Shown here in pieces: positions 14,954 to 24,403 of a DNA stretch of 36,553 nucleotides. Position numbers and translations under genes: made by a program. Position 1 is the stretch's first letter; the number at the start of each line of letters is the position of its first letter. The notes under the pieces were generated by a model. That model made no database searches. It saw nothing but the letters and a program-made list of their open reading frames with translations, and was not told the origin of the DNA. This DNA is from Pseudooctadecabacter sp. (lineage in GTDB: Bacteria > Pseudomonadota > Alphaproteobacteria > Rhodobacterales > Rhodobacteraceae), in contig NZ_JAHDGE010000031.1 in assembly GCF_020627745.1 (NCBI RefSeq), positions 1 through 36,553 of the forward strand, given 5' to 3'.

Positions 14954-17179
14954 TTATTGTTTGGCGTGGCGCAGGACCACCACGCTCAAAGGTGGCAGGA
15001 CGATCTCGACCGACTGGTCATGACCGTCGCGCGGTTCGGGGCGTGATTTCACACCACCCAGATTGCCGCGGTTTCCGCCGCCATAATTCGTTGAATCGCT
15101 GTTGAGGACTTCGTCCCATTGCCCCGCGTGAGGCACCCCAATGGCGAACCCTTCCCGCAACACAGGCGTGAAGTTGCACATGACCACAACAGGCGCATCG
15201 CCGTCGCGGCCATAACGGACATAGCCCAGCGTCGATTGGCCCGCGTCCCCGTTTAACCACGAAAATCCGGACGGGTCGCAATCCTTGACGTGCAACGCAG
15301 GTTCCGTCGCATAAAGCCGGTTCAGATCACGCACCAGTTCGCGGACCCCTGCATGGGCAGGCTCATCGGCAGCCCCCCAGTTCAGGTCCGCGTTGTGGTT
15401 CCATTCCTCGGGCTGGGCAAATTCACAGCCCATGAACAACAGCTTCTTGCCCGGATGGGTCCACATATAAGCATAGTATGCTCGTAGGTTCGCGAATTTC
15501 TCGCTCTCGTCGCCGGGCATTTTGGCAATCATGGAGCCTTTGCCATGCACGACTTCGTCATGGCTGATCGGCAGGATGAAATTCTCCGAATATTGCCACA
15601 TCAGCGGACGGGTCAGATCGTCATGGTGATACTGGCGGTAAATCGGGTTCTTCTCGATGTAGGACAGGGTGTCGTTCATCCATCCCATGTTCCATTTGTA
15701 CCCGAATCCGAGGCCACCGGAGTCCACCGGTTTCGACACGCCGGCAAACGACGTGCTTTCTTCGGCCACCGTCATGACATCGGGATGTTCGCCGTAAACG
15801 GTCGCGTTCATCTCTTGGAGAAAGGCAATCGCCTCGTAATTTTCGTGCCCGCCGTCCTTGTTGGGGATCCATTCCCCTTCCTTGCGGGAATAGTTGCGGT
15901 ACAGCATCGACGCCACCGCATCCACCCGCAGGCCGTCCAGATGGTATTCCTCCATCCAGTACAATGCGTTGGCCACCAGATAATTGCGCACCTCCGTGCG
16001 GCCGTAATTGTAGATCAGCGTGTTCCAGTCCTGATGAAACCCTTCGCGCGGATCGGCATGTTCATACAGATGTGTGCCGTCGAAATGGGCCAGTCCATGC
16101 GCATCCGTCGGGAAATGCCCCGGCACCCAGTCCAACAGCACGCCAAGCCCCGCCTGATGGGCCGCATCCACAAAATCGCGAAATTCATGGGGCGGGCCAA
16201 AGCGGATCGTCGGCGCATAAAGCCCGACCGGCTGATAGCCCCATGATCCGTCAAAGGGGAATTCGGAAATGGGCAGCAGTTCAATATGCGTGAACCCCAT
16301 GTCCTTGACGTAAGGCACCAGATCACGGGCGAGTTCTTTGTAGGACAACGGCCTGCCGCCCTCATCATACCGCCTGCGCCATGACCCGAGGTGAACCTCA
16401 TAAATCGACACCGGCGCATCCACCGCGCCCTTGGCACGCCGGTCGTCCATCCACGCACCGTCGTCCCAGCCGTAGCCGTCAATATCACGCACCACGCTGG
16501 CCTGTTCGGGTGGATGCTGGGACCCAAAGCCCACAGGATCGGCCTTTTGAACCAGCGATCCGTCCGCGCCCAGCACTTCGTATTTGTACAGGTCCTGATC
16601 GCCGACACCGGGCAAGAAAATCTCCCACACACCGGACTGACCAAGGGACCGCATCACGTGGCGTCGACCGTCCCACATGTTGAAATGGCCCACCACAGAC
16701 ACCCGCCGCGCGTTGGGGGCCCAGACGGCAAAATGCGTGCCCTGCACCCCTTCATGGGTCATCACATGTGCGCCCAGCGCCCGCCACAGCTGTTTGTGGG
16801 TCCCTTCGCCGATGAGGTATTGATCAAAGTCGCTCAGCACCGGTTCGAACCCGTAAGGGTCGGCGGTGACATTTTCGGTTCCGTCTGCATAGCGGACGAC
16901 AAGTGTGTAGTCCCCGTCCGGCACGACCCCCCCAAAAACGTCCCCCTGCATACGTTCGAGACCAACGTCGGTCTTTCCGGTACGGGCGGACACCTCTGTC
17001 GCATCGGGTTGAAATGTGGTGATCCAGCGTTGCGTGCCGGATGTGTGGGGGCCAAGACACGCGAAAGGGCGGCTGTGACGCCCCGCGTTCACGGCATCCA
17101 ATGCGTCTTTGCTCAGATGGTCAGGCCGGGCCTGCATGTGCGTCGTGTCGGTCGTCGCAGGTTTTGAACCTGTCGCCAT
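14954..17179 (-). CDS. glgB: 1,4-alpha-glucan branching enzyme
   Basis: A 741-residue GH13 branching enzyme that creates the alpha-1,6 links of glycogen. It has an N1-type domain (about 25-125), a CBM48 domain (about 140-235, TTHFAVW-like segment at [18 protein letters not shown]), and a catalytic barrel with [17 protein letters not shown], nucleophile Asp420 in DGLRVD, acid/base Glu473 in AEEST and [12 protein letters not shown]. The full four-part layout matches E. coli-type GlgB. It is the first gene of the glg operon; the operon promoter should lie in the 100 nt between it and tRNA-Leu, but I see no convincing -35/-10 pair. Confidence 0.95.
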   Translation of the reverse strand: MATGSKPATTDTTHMQARPDHLSKDALDAVNAGRHSRPFACLGPHTSGTQRWITTFQPDATEVSARTGKTDVGLERMQGDVFGGVVPDGDYTLVVRYADGTENVTADPYGFEPVLSDFDQYLIGEGTHKQLWRALGAHVMTHEGVQGTHFAVWAPNARRVSVVGHFNMWDGRRHVMRSLGQSGVWEIFLPGVGDQDLYKYEVLGADGSLVQKADPVGFGSQHPPEQASVVRDIDGYGWDDGAWMDDRRAKGAVDAPVSIYEVHLGSWRRRYDEGGRPLSYKELARDLVPYVKDMGFTHIELLPISEFPFDGSWGYQPVGLYAPTIRFGPPHEFRDFVDAAHQAGLGVLLDWVPGHFPTDAHGLAHFDGTHLYEHADPREGFHQDWNTLIYNYGRTEVRNYLVANALYWMEEYHLDGLRVDAVASMLYRNYSRKEGEWIPNKDGGHENYEAIAFLQEMNATVYGEHPDVMTVAEESTSFAGVSKPVDSGGLGFGYKWNMGWMNDTLSYIEKNPIYRQYHHDDLTRPLMWQYSENFILPISHDEVVHGKGSMIAKMPGDESEKFANLRAYYAYMWTHPGKKLLFMGCEFAQPEEWNHNADLNWGAADEPAHAGVRELVRDLNRLYATEPALHVKDCDPSGFSWLNGDAGQSTLGYVRYGRDGDAPVVVMCNFTPVLREGFAIGVPHAGQWDEVLNSDSTNYGGGNRGNLGGVKSRPEPRDGHDQSVEIVLPPLSVVVLRHAKQ

Positions 17180-17280
17180 AATGCCCCCGGGTCTTCATGT
17201 TCAAATCATGAAACGCCACGCTACACACAAAAGTTCCGCCGCGCAAAGCGCGCAAGTCAACCGGGGTGTCGGGGAAAGGA

Positions 17281-17367
17281 TGGTGCGGTCGGGGGGACTC
17301 GAACCCCCACGAGTGTTACCTCACAGCGACCTCAACGCTGCGCGTCTACCAATTCCGCCACGACCGC
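17281..17367 (-). tRNA. tRNA-Leu(GAG)
   Basis: On the minus strand the acceptor GCGGTCG pairs with CGACCGC, followed by discriminator A and encoded CCA (complement of 17281-17283). The anticodon stem CAGCG/CGCTG encloses the loop TTGAGGT, giving GAG (complement of 17331-17333). A long variable arm and GTTCGAGTC T-loop complete a class II leucine tRNA. Confidence 0.97.
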
Positions 17368-17525
17368 ACTGTCTTAGGCTAGGTGGGGGTGCTTTAGACA
17401 ACCGCGCGACGGATGTGAAGCTAAAATTTCTGTGCGCTGCGACACAGCCGCCCGATGGCACCGCGCGCTAGGGTTTCGGGGCGCAAGACATCCGCCAGAC
17501 CGAAGCCCGAAGCAAAGGACCAACC

Positions 17526-18542
17526 ATGACCAAACCCTTTCCCCTGCACGATGCACAGGTCCAGATGACCCTTGCTGCACTGGCCTATCTGGACGACACG
17601 GATCCGACCGGCCGGACCATTCCTCCCGTCAGCGACGTCAAAAAGGCGCTGATTGCCGGACTGGCCAACTGTGACTTTTCGACAAAAGGCGAATGGACCC
17701 TCGCATGGGGACCGATCCAGACCCATGGCACCGACAATCTGGTCTATGTGGCCCGCAATGAAACAGACAAGACGCTTGCGGTATGTCTGCGCGGAACGAC
17801 AACCCAATGGCTGTCCCGTCTGGAAGACATTCCCACGTCCCAACGCCGCTTCCCCACCGCCAACACCTCCGGCGCAAAGGTTTCGTCCGAATTTTTCACC
17901 GGTCTGGTCGAGATGCTGGCCGCGGTCGACCCCGACCAATCCACAACCTTGCAGGACTATCTGGCCACACAGGTCGCTGCGGGCTTCGGCACCGTTTTTG
18001 TGAATGGTCATTCGCAGGGTGCCGCACTTGTGCCGATGATGATGGCGGCCCTTCAACTGGGCTGGGCGCGCCGTCCGGGCCTGCGGGCCGCTGTCAGGGG
18101 CTTTGCCTTTGCCCCGCCGACTTCGGGCAATCCCGCCTTCGCAGACTGGGTCAACCGGTCGCTCGATTGCTGGTTTGTGATCAACCCGCTTGATATCGTG
18201 CCGCTGGGATACGCCAATATCCACGATGTCACCCGGCGCCAGATCCCCGGCCCCCTGACGCTGGAAGAGGAATTGTATGTGCCAGCCCTGGTCGATGCGG
18301 CAGCAGCACTGGCATGGGCGGCCGGCACATGGGCGCAACCTGACCAGCGGGCGATGACCCAGATGGTCCATGAGGAAAACGAGGGATTTTTCGACATGGT
18401 CATCGACCAGCACAATCACAACACCTATCTGGTCATGCTTGGGGCCACCCCGCTGGTTCCCTTTGGCCAGACGGGGGCCAGCCCCTTTGCGCCCGGCTCG
18501 ATCCCGCTTCCCCATATCACCAACGTGCCGGTCGGCCCCTGA
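17526..18542 (+). CDS. Lipase class 3-like alpha/beta-hydrolase
   Basis: A 338-residue alpha/beta-hydrolase with the nucleophile elbow VNGHSQGA (Ser163). Earlier, LAVCLRGTTTQW resembles the oxyanion strand of fungal-type class 3 lipases (Pfam Lipase_3). Downstream, FAPPTSGNPAFADWV and INPLDIVPLG fit the segment that carries the catalytic Asp, and His candidates lie near DQHNHNTYL. There is no signal peptide or membrane helix, so the protein may stay in the cytosol or use another export route. The substrate is unknown. It stands alone between tRNA-Leu (opposite strand) and lipB; an AAGGACC Shine-Dalgarno precedes the ATG. Confidence 0.75.
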   Translation: MTKPFPLHDAQVQMTLAALAYLDDTDPTGRTIPPVSDVKKALIAGLANCDFSTKGEWTLAWGPIQTHGTDNLVYVARNETDKTLAVCLRGTTTQWLSRLEDIPTSQRRFPTANTSGAKVSSEFFTGLVEMLAAVDPDQSTTLQDYLATQVAAGFGTVFVNGHSQGAALVPMMMAALQLGWARRPGLRAAVRGFAFAPPTSGNPAFADWVNRSLDCWFVINPLDIVPLGYANIHDVTRRQIPGPLTLEEELYVPALVDAAAALAWAAGTWAQPDQRAMTQMVHEENEGFFDMVIDQHNHNTYLVMLGATPLVPFGQTGASPFAPGSIPLPHITNVPVGP

Positions 18543-18545
18543 TCC

Positions 18546-18595
18546 GTCGCCCCCGTCGTCTTTGTCACCCCCGTCGCACGTGCGCCTGCACGTGC
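18546..18595. repeat. Direct repeat and twin GCACGTGC palindromes
   Basis: Thirteen-base copies GTCGCCCCCGTCG (18546-18558) and GTCACCCCCGTCG (18564-18576) differ at one base. Directly after them, two identical 8-bp palindromes GCACGTGC (18576-18583 and 18588-18595) are 12 bp apart centre to centre. All lie in the 156-nt gap between the lipase-like gene and lipB. It may be a regulatory site or simple sequence drift. Confidence 0.4.
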
Positions 18596-18670
18596 CTGCC
18601 TCCGTATTGACGATCCTGCACCGGCCTGACATGTCTCGCGGACCGCACCGGCATGGCAGGGACGAAAGGA

Positions 18671-18686
18671 CGGGGCCGCCGCCCCG
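18671..18686 (+). other. Hairpin just upstream of lipB
   Basis: CGGGGC (18671-18676) and GCCCCG (18681-18686) form a perfect 6-bp stem with loop CGCC, 12 nt before the lipB ATG. AAAGGA lies directly 5' of the stem, while no Shine-Dalgarno lies between the stem and the ATG. The hairpin could bring the distal AAAGGA to a usable distance, or could modulate initiation. Confidence 0.35.
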
Positions 18687-18698
18687 ACATCACAAGAC

Positions 18699-19358
18699 AT
18701 GGTAGACTGGATCACCACCGACGGCCTGACCCCCTACGCCGATGCCGTAGCCTTCATGGAAGACCGCGCCGATGCCATCGCGCGCGATGCGGCCGATGAA
18801 TGTGTCTGGCTGGTCGAACATCCCCCGCTCTATACGGCCGGAACCTCCGCCAAAGCGGCGGACTTGACTGATCCCGACAGGTTTCCGGTGCACATCACCA
18901 AACGTGGCGGGCAATACACCTATCACGGACCGGGCCAGCGCGTGGCCTATGTGATGCTGGATGTGGGCCGGCGCGGACACGATGTGCGCCGCTTTGTGCA
19001 GGACCTTGAACGGTGGGTGATCGCCACCCTCGACCGCTTCAACGTCAAGGGCGAGATCCGCGAAGGCCGCGTGGGCGTCTGGGTGCAGCGCAATGACAAA
19101 CCACCCACCGTGACAGGCCCGGCGGAGGACAAGATTGCCGCCATCGGTATCCGCCTGCGCAAATGGATCAGCTTTCACGGCATTTCCATCAATGTCGAAC
19201 CCGATCTGGACCATTTCAGCGGGATCGTGCCCTGCGGAATAACCGACCACGGCGTGACATCCCTTGTCGATCTTGGCCTGCCTGTGACCATGGCGGACGT
19301 GGATGTGGCCCTGCGCCAGACGTTCGAGGACAGCCTTACCCCCCGTTCCGGCCCCTAG
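18699..19358 (+). CDS. lipB: Lipoyl(octanoyl) transferase
   Basis: A 219-residue cytosolic enzyme that moves the octanoyl group from octanoyl-ACP to lipoyl domains of 2-oxoacid dehydrogenases and GcvH, the first step of de novo lipoate assembly. The catalytic Lys145 lies in [14 protein letters not shown] and the catalytic Cys179 in [19 protein letters not shown] (69-80) is the substrate-binding signature and [10 protein letters not shown] is the usual N-terminal motif. Length is normal. lipA is not in the window. A 56-nt gap separates it from the leader ORF of the next gene. Confidence 0.95.
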   Translation: MVDWITTDGLTPYADAVAFMEDRADAIARDAADECVWLVEHPPLYTAGTSAKAADLTDPDRFPVHITKRGGQYTYHGPGQRVAYVMLDVGRRGHDVRRFVQDLERWVIATLDRFNVKGEIREGRVGVWVQRNDKPPTVTGPAEDKIAAIGIRLRKWISFHGISINVEPDLDHFSGIVPCGITDHGVTSLVDLGLPVTMADVDVALRQTFEDSLTPRSGP

Positions 19359-19414
19359 GGAAGCCGCATTTGCACGGAACGGATGGCCCCTTGCGGCGTT
19401 AGGAGGTCAGAGCC

Positions 19415-19438
19415 ATGCGAAAGACCACCACACCATGA
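19415..19438 (+). CDS. Possible seven-residue leader peptide (MRKTTTP)
   Basis: The strongest Shine-Dalgarno in this region, AGGAGG at 19401-19406, is placed 8 nt before an ATG at 19415 that is not in frame with the following gene. The frame reads MRKTTTP and stops in TGA at 19436-19438, which overlaps the next gene's ATG (19435) as ATGA. The next gene has no Shine-Dalgarno of its own. This suggests a translated leader that delivers ribosomes by termination-reinitiation. The alternative is that the leader is an accident and the EEP gene is weakly translated. Confidence 0.4.
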   Translation: MRKTTTP

Positions 19439-20529
19439 CGCTTTCCGAAATCATCGTTCTTGCCTGCGTCGCGTTGGTCATGGTCATGACGCTCGTTCCG
19501 TTTGTGAAATACCCGCACGGCCTGATCCGCGGACCCGAATTTGTCCGGCTGCAACTGATCGTCGCCGCATTGGTTCTTGCGGCGGTATCGCCCTTCGTGC
19601 TGTCCGGTACGCCCTTGATCGTGGTGGACATTGCCCTTGTCGTGATTGCGGCGATCAATGCGGTCTTCGTGCTGAAATTTACCCCGCTCTGGCCCAAACA
19701 ATCGGCCACCGTCGCCCCTGACCTGCGCAACCTTACGGACAGGCAGTTGATGGTTCTGACCGCCAACGTCAAAATGTCCAACCGAGATTATGATGCCACG
19801 CTTGACCTGGCCCGTGACGAACAGGCCGACATTCTGGCACTGATCGAACCGGATCAGCCTTGGATCGACGCGATGGGCCCCCTGCGACAGATGTATGATC
19901 ACCATATCGAACTGCCAAAGGACACCGGTTACGGGCTTGCCCTTTATTCCAACCTTGCCCTGTCCGACACGCAGGTCCGCGATCTGGTGACCAAGGGCGT
20001 GCCGTCGATCACCACAACCGTCACCCTGCGGTCCGGCGACCGGATCGCCCTTTATATCATCCACCCCGAACCGCCCACTGCGCAGGATCACACCACCGGA
20101 CGCGACAGCGAAATCGCGGCCGCCGGCCTTGAAGGCGCACAAGGCGACCTGCCCTGTATCATCGCCGGTGACCTGAACGATGTGGCATGGTCCCACACCA
20201 CACGCCGGTTCCAGCGGATCACGGGCCTTCTCGACCCGCGCGTGGGGCGCGGCTTTTTCAATACATTCAATGCGTTCTATCCGTTTTTCCGCTGGCCGCT
20301 GGATCATCTGTTTCATGACCCACGGTTTCGCTTTGTCGCGATGCGCCGGCTGCGCAAGATCGGGTCGGACCACTTTCCCATTTCTTTCACCCTCGCTTTG
20401 GCCGAATCAAAGCAGGGCGATGTTCCCCCGCCCTCCGAAAACGAAATCGAGGACGTGACCGATATGATCGAAGAGGAAAAGGCCGTCGTCCGCACGCCCA
20501 TCGGCACAGACTGGGAGACCAGCGACTGA
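19435..20529 (+). CDS. Membrane-anchored endonuclease/exonuclease/phosphatase (EEP) family protein
   Basis: A 364-residue protein with three hydrophobic segments (about 5-24, 38-56, 60-82), then an EEP-fold domain. Active-site signatures are the NVK motif (Asn111 in TANVKMSNRD), Glu138 in ALIEPDQP, His210 in IIHPEP, Asp246/Asn248 in AGDLNDVAW, LDHLF (Asp290, His291) and Asp312-His313 in GSDHFPI. The family covers nucleases, inositol phosphatases and sphingomyelinases, so the substrate is open; the membrane-anchored YafD-like layout points to the periplasmic side or a membrane-proximal substrate. The acidic tail (EDVTDMIEEEKA) is unusual. The ATG at 19435 overlaps a short leader ORF. Confidence 0.82.
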   Translation: MTLSEIIVLACVALVMVMTLVPFVKYPHGLIRGPEFVRLQLIVAALVLAAVSPFVLSGTPLIVVDIALVVIAAINAVFVLKFTPLWPKQSATVAPDLRNLTDRQLMVLTANVKMSNRDYDATLDLARDEQADILALIEPDQPWIDAMGPLRQMYDHHIELPKDTGYGLALYSNLALSDTQVRDLVTKGVPSITTTVTLRSGDRIALYIIHPEPPTAQDHTTGRDSEIAAAGLEGAQGDLPCIIAGDLNDVAWSHTTRRFQRITGLLDPRVGRGFFNTFNAFYPFFRWPLDHLFHDPRFRFVAMRRLRKIGSDHFPISFTLALAESKQGDVPPPSENEIEDVTDMIEEEKAVVRTPIGTDWETSD

Positions 20530-20586
20530 CCGCCAAAGCGCGGACACTTTGCCCTGTTGCTGCCTTTTTGTCCCCGCACTGCTGCC

Positions 20587-20601
20587 TTAACCACGCGTTA
20601 A
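20587..20601. promoter_or_regulatory. Candidate CtrA box (TTAA-N7-TTAA)
   Basis: TTAA at 20587-20590 and TTAA at 20598-20601 are separated by exactly 7 nt (CCACGCG), the full CtrA consensus known from alphaproteobacteria. It lies 51 nt before the ATG of the GT87-type gene and downstream of the EEP stop. In sequence this GC-rich such a spaced pair is unlikely by chance. CtrA control is inferred. Confidence 0.6.
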
Positions 20602-20652
20602 ACCGGTTGAAGTAGTGCAGTTAGCCGTACCTTCAGGTTGTGTTTTATTCCC

Positions 20653-21972
20653 ATGGTCAGTTCGTCCAAACGTTCCCTTTATAGTTTGTTTTTTGTCTGT
20701 CTGCTGGGATACTCTGCGGTTCTGTCGGTTCTGGCCGCCATGTCGGTCCAGTCCGCCGACCTTTACGCAGGATGGGTTGCTGCGGAATTCCTGCACATGG
20801 GGCGCCCCGATCAGGTTTACCCCGACATAACCCACGGGTTCGACATGACAACGCCACCGGACTGGTGGGCGCATGTGTCCGCCACAGACCCCGACGCGCG
20901 GATATTCCCCTACCTCTACCCTCCGCTTTGGGTTGCGCTTTTGCGTCCTGTCACCGAGATGACGACATTTGCGGCGTTGGACGGCATCGTCATGGGGCTG
21001 CATCAGGCGCTATTGGTCGGGATGATCTTTCTGGCCAGCCGCATGTGCGGCACAAGGGGCCTCACGCAGCTGGCCTTTGTGGCCCTGACCTACACCGCAT
21101 TGACGCTGTCCTTTCCGGTCGCCCGCGCGCTTGAGGAAAACCAGCCGCAAATCATCGTAAGCTTCCTCATTGTTCTTGCGTTTGAACGCGCGCAGGCAGG
21201 GCGGTTACGCACCTCGGGTGCGGTTCTGGCACTGGCCGCCGCGATCAAGCTTTACCCCCTTCTTTTCGTGGTGATCTATCTGGGTCGCAAACAATGGTCA
21301 GCTGTCGCCAGCTTTGGTGTGGCCGGTGGGCTTCTGGGTCTGGCGTCCATCGCGCTGGCGGGTTGGCCGCTGCATCAGGACTACCTGCACCTTGTGGGCG
21401 CTTTGACCAGGTCGGTGGTTGTCAGCAACATGTCAATCTCTCTGGATGCGCTTGTTGCGGGAACCGGACTGTCCGACGGCCTTGTCAAAGTCATCCCCGA
21501 CAATCTTGAGGGTACAAACAAGGGCTGGCACGTGATCGACAAATCGGCGGTCTGGCGCATGGCCTCTGCCGTCGCCACGTGTGTGGCACTGGCGGCCGTT
21601 GGCGTGCTGGCGGCCTGCCGTCCCAAAGACGCGCTGGTGCTGCCTGTGGCGGCCATCGCGCTGGCCCTTCTCAGCCCGCTCAGCTGGGCCTATACCTATC
21701 TGACTGCATTCGTTTTTCTGGCCGCTTTGCCGCTGCGACTTGGGGGTGTGGGATACGCGGTGGTGGTGGCATCGGCCCTCTTCTTTCACCGCGCCGCTCC
21801 TGTGGGGCTTCTGGGCACCCTCCAGTACGGGCTGACGGTGGCATGGGTCATCACGATTGTGGCGATGCTGCTGCTGGGCGCGGCCTTTGTCTGCGCCGTC
21901 CTGCGCCGCCCCGCGACAAACGCGCCCACCCGTGCCCCTGCGCCATTTTTACCCATGCAAAAACCTTTCTGA
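20653..21972 (+). CDS. GT87 / DUF2029-type membrane glycosyltransferase
   Basis: A 439-residue polytopic membrane protein with about ten hydrophobic helices. The first helix (LYSLFFVCLLGYSAVLSVLAA) is followed by a periplasmic-type loop with DLYAGWVAAEFL, and later FPYLYPPLWVALLRP, a pattern typical of DUF2029/GT87 mannosyltransferase-like GT-C enzymes; the Asp of ADLYAGW fits the conserved acidic residue after helix 1. AIKLYPLLFVVIYLGRKQW is another family mark. Such enzymes use polyprenyl-phosphate sugars; the acceptor is unknown. The ATG at 20653 is preferred over TTG at 20638, though the Shine-Dalgarno is weak for both. A CtrA-type box lies upstream. Confidence 0.75.
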   Translation: MVSSSKRSLYSLFFVCLLGYSAVLSVLAAMSVQSADLYAGWVAAEFLHMGRPDQVYPDITHGFDMTTPPDWWAHVSATDPDARIFPYLYPPLWVALLRPVTEMTTFAALDGIVMGLHQALLVGMIFLASRMCGTRGLTQLAFVALTYTALTLSFPVARALEENQPQIIVSFLIVLAFERAQAGRLRTSGAVLALAAAIKLYPLLFVVIYLGRKQWSAVASFGVAGGLLGLASIALAGWPLHQDYLHLVGALTRSVVVSNMSISLDALVAGTGLSDGLVKVIPDNLEGTNKGWHVIDKSAVWRMASAVATCVALAAVGVLAACRPKDALVLPVAAIALALLSPLSWAYTYLTAFVFLAALPLRLGGVGYAVVVASALFFHRAAPVGLLGTLQYGLTVAWVITIVAMLLLGAAFVCAVLRRPATNAPTRAPAPFLPMQKPF

Positions 21973-22072
21973 CCGCTTGCCCTGTGGCCCTGTGCGCCAT
22001 AGAACCACCCCAAAGCCATCGGGCTGAGTCTGTCAGCACGATTACGATTAGCCACGCAAGAGGGAGCGCACC

Positions 22073-23746
22073 ATGGTAGACGCAGCCGTCCACGACCATG
22101 AGCATGAAGACAACCGCGGGTTCTTTACCCGTTGGTTCATGTCCACCAACCACAAAGACATCGGTATCCTGTACCTGTTCGTATCGGGTTTCGTCGGTTT
22201 CCTGTCCGTCGCCTTTACGATCTACATGCGGATGGAACTCATGCACCCGGGTGTGCAGTACATGTGCCTTGAAGGCGCGCGTCTGTTCCCGGCCGCTTTG
22301 GACGAATGTACGCCAAACGGCCACCTGTGGAACGTGATGATCACCTATCACGGCGTGCTGATGATGTTCTTCGTGGTTATTCCGGCGCTTTTCGGTGGCT
22401 TCGGCAACTACTTCATGCCGCTGCAGATCGGTGCACCCGATATGGCCTTCCCGCGTCTGAACAACCTGTCCTTCTGGCTGTTCTGTACCGGCGTGGCACT
22501 TGGTGTGGCCTCCATTCTGGCACCGGGTGGCAATGGCCAGCTGGGCTCCGGCGTGGGTTGGGTTCTGTACCCGCCGCTGTCCACGACCGAAGCCGGTATT
22601 TCCATGGACCTCGCGATTTTCGCGGTTCACGTCTCCGGTGCGTCGTCCATTCTGGGCGCGATCAACATGATCACGACCTTCCTGAACATGCGTGCCCCCG
22701 GCATGACGCTGCACAAGGTGCCGCTGTTCGCATGGTCGATCTTTGTGACCGCGTGGCTGATCCTTCTGGCCCTGCCCGTGCTGGCCGGTGCGATCACCAT
22801 GCTGCTGATGGACCGCAACTTCGGCACGACCTTCTTTGACCCCGCAGGCGGCGGCGACCCGATCCTCTACCAGCACATCCTGTGGTTCTTCGGTCACCCT
22901 GAAGTCTACATCATCATCGTGCCTGCCTTCGGTATCATCTCCCACGTGATCGCGACCTTCTCGCGCAAGCCCATCTTCGGCTACCTGCCGATGGTCTATG
23001 CGATGGTCGCTATCGGCGCGCTGGGCTTTGTTGTCTGGGCGCACCACATGTACACCGTCGGCATGTCCCTGACCCAGCAGTCCTATTTCATGCTGGCGAC
23101 CATGGTCATCGCGGTGCCTACCGGCGTCAAAATCTTCTCATGGATCGCGACGATGTGGGGCGGGTCCGTGGAATTCAAAACACCCATGATGTGGGCGTTC
23201 GGCTTCCTGTTCCTGTTCACCGTGGGTGGTGTGACCGGCATCGTGCTGTCGCAAGCGGGCGTCGACCGCGCGTATCACGACACCTACTATGTCGTGGCAC
23301 ACTTCCACTATGTGATGAGCCTTGGCGCTGTCTTCGGCATCTTCGCGGGCATCTACTTTTACCTGCCGAAAATGGCAGGCCGGATGATCCCCGAATGGGC
23401 GGGCCACACGCACTTCTGGCTGATGTTCATCGGCGCGAATATCACCTTCTTCCCCCAGCACTTCCTGGGCCGGAACGGGATGCCGCGTCGCTACATCGAC
23501 TATAACGAGGCATTTGCCCTGTGGAACTATGTATCCTCCATCGGTGCCTTCATCGCCTTCGGCTCCTTCCTGTTCTTTATCGTCATGCTCTTCAAGACAC
23601 TGCTGTCCCCCAAGAACGCGACCGAGAACAACCCGTGGAACGAATATGCAGACACGCTGGAATGGACATTGCCGTCCCCTCCACCGGAGCACACATTCGA
23701 AATCCTGCCCAAGCAGTCCGATTGGGACAAACAGCCCGGCCACTAA
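22073..23746 (+). CDS. ctaD: Cytochrome c oxidase subunit I (aa3-type)
   Basis: The 557-residue catalytic subunit of the aa3 haem-copper oxidase in the inner membrane, which reduces O2 and pumps protons. It has twelve hydrophobic helices. Marks include the NHKDIGILY start, haem a ligand region [10 protein letters not shown], the HPEVY motif (Cu-B His with cross-linked Tyr) in [15 protein letters not shown], the Cu-B pair in WAHHMYTVG and haem ligands in [11 protein letters not shown]. The D- and K-channel surroundings look intact. An AGAGGGAG Shine-Dalgarno precedes the ATG. The gene is alone, without ctaC/ctaE next to it, as in Paracoccus and Rhodobacter, and ends in a strong terminator. Confidence 0.97.
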   Translation: MVDAAVHDHEHEDNRGFFTRWFMSTNHKDIGILYLFVSGFVGFLSVAFTIYMRMELMHPGVQYMCLEGARLFPAALDECTPNGHLWNVMITYHGVLMMFFVVIPALFGGFGNYFMPLQIGAPDMAFPRLNNLSFWLFCTGVALGVASILAPGGNGQLGSGVGWVLYPPLSTTEAGISMDLAIFAVHVSGASSILGAINMITTFLNMRAPGMTLHKVPLFAWSIFVTAWLILLALPVLAGAITMLLMDRNFGTTFFDPAGGGDPILYQHILWFFGHPEVYIIIVPAFGIISHVIATFSRKPIFGYLPMVYAMVAIGALGFVVWAHHMYTVGMSLTQQSYFMLATMVIAVPTGVKIFSWIATMWGGSVEFKTPMMWAFGFLFLFTVGGVTGIVLSQAGVDRAYHDTYYVVAHFHYVMSLGAVFGIFAGIYFYLPKMAGRMIPEWAGHTHFWLMFIGANITFFPQHFLGRNGMPRRYIDYNEAFALWNYVSSIGAFIAFGSFLFFIVMLFKTLLSPKNATENNPWNEYADTLEWTLPSPPPEHTFEILPKQSDWDKQPGH

Positions 23747-23769
23747 CATGGCTGTGCATTGAAAAGATC

Positions 23770-23799
23770 GGCCCCGATGGAAACATCGGGGCCTTTTTT
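23770..23799 (+). terminator. Intrinsic terminator after ctaD
   Basis: Perfect 10-bp stem GGCCCCGATG (23770-23779) and CATCGGGGCC (23784-23793) with a GAAA loop, directly followed by six T residues. It lies 24 nt past the ctaD stop and isolates ctaD from the downstream genes. Confidence 0.95.
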
Positions 23800-23878
23800 G
23801 TGCCACGCCCCTACCCCGTCGCAACAAACATCCTAGACTTTGATCCACCCGTGCCCGTCCCCGATAAGGTTGCCGCTG

Positions 23879-24403
23879 ATGATAAACCTCTGGCCGTTCC
23901 TGCTGCTCGCAGCCCCCGCATGGGTCACCCTGCGGGGCAGTGCTGTGGCATGGGTCTGGGCCTCTCTGGGGATCGGGGTCGGGGTGCTGGTCCTTCTGTA
24001 CTACGGCGCGCTCTCCGCGATTTCGCTTATGACGGTCGAACCTGCCTCTGCCAGCCTGTTTGCCGGCAATATCTTCCTGTCCTCACAGGCGGGCGAGGAC
24101 AGGTTTTTGTCCGGCCCCACGGGCGCATTGGCAATCGGGGTCATCGCCCTTGCGATTGCAGCACTTTTGTTGGCCGTTCGCAGACACCCCGACCGCGCCC
24201 CGTTCGACCTTGCCCTTTTCTGGATCAGCGCCCTGATCGCGACGACCCTTTTGTTCGTGCCGCATATGACCACGACAACAGACACCGGCAGTCGGGCGGC
24301 AGACGCGGCCACATCAGGTCTGTCCATCGTCCTTTTGGCCTGTCTTGCCATCGCGGTCTTGCGGCCACTCACATCCTTGTTTGGGTCACGAAAGCCTGCC
24401 TGA
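23879..24403 (+). CDS. Unknown small membrane protein
   Basis: A 174-residue protein with four or five hydrophobic segments (about 3-22, 25-46, 79-97, 113-129, 147-165) and a hydrophilic loop around 50-77 (VEPASASLFAGN...). I do not recognise a family. The ATG at 23879 has AAGG about 10 nt upstream; an in-frame ATG at 23840 would add a Pro-rich, unlikely start. Its stop TGA overlaps the next ATG by one base (TGATG), so it is probably translated together with the DUF2244 gene. Its place after ctaD could hint at a cytochrome oxidase-related role, but the intervening terminator argues for independent transcription. Confidence 0.65.
   Translation: MINLWPFLLLAAPAWVTLRGSAVAWVWASLGIGVGVLVLLYYGALSAISLMTVEPASASLFAGNIFLSSQAGEDRFLSGPTGALAIGVIALAIAALLLAVRRHPDRAPFDLALFWISALIATTLLFVPHMTTTTDTGSRAADAATSGLSIVLLACLAIAVLRPLTSLFGSRKPA

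Noticed and set aside
13531-15105. A 524-codon plus-strand frame opposite glgC and the start of glgA
   Set aside because: Antisense shadow; it runs across two real genes that overlap by ATGA and has no recognisable motif.
23521-24402. Long N-terminal extension of the DUF2244 frame reaching back into ctaD
   Set aside because: It crosses the ctaD 3' end, the intrinsic terminator and the upstream membrane gene in another frame. The DUF2244 family begins at the ATG at 24403.
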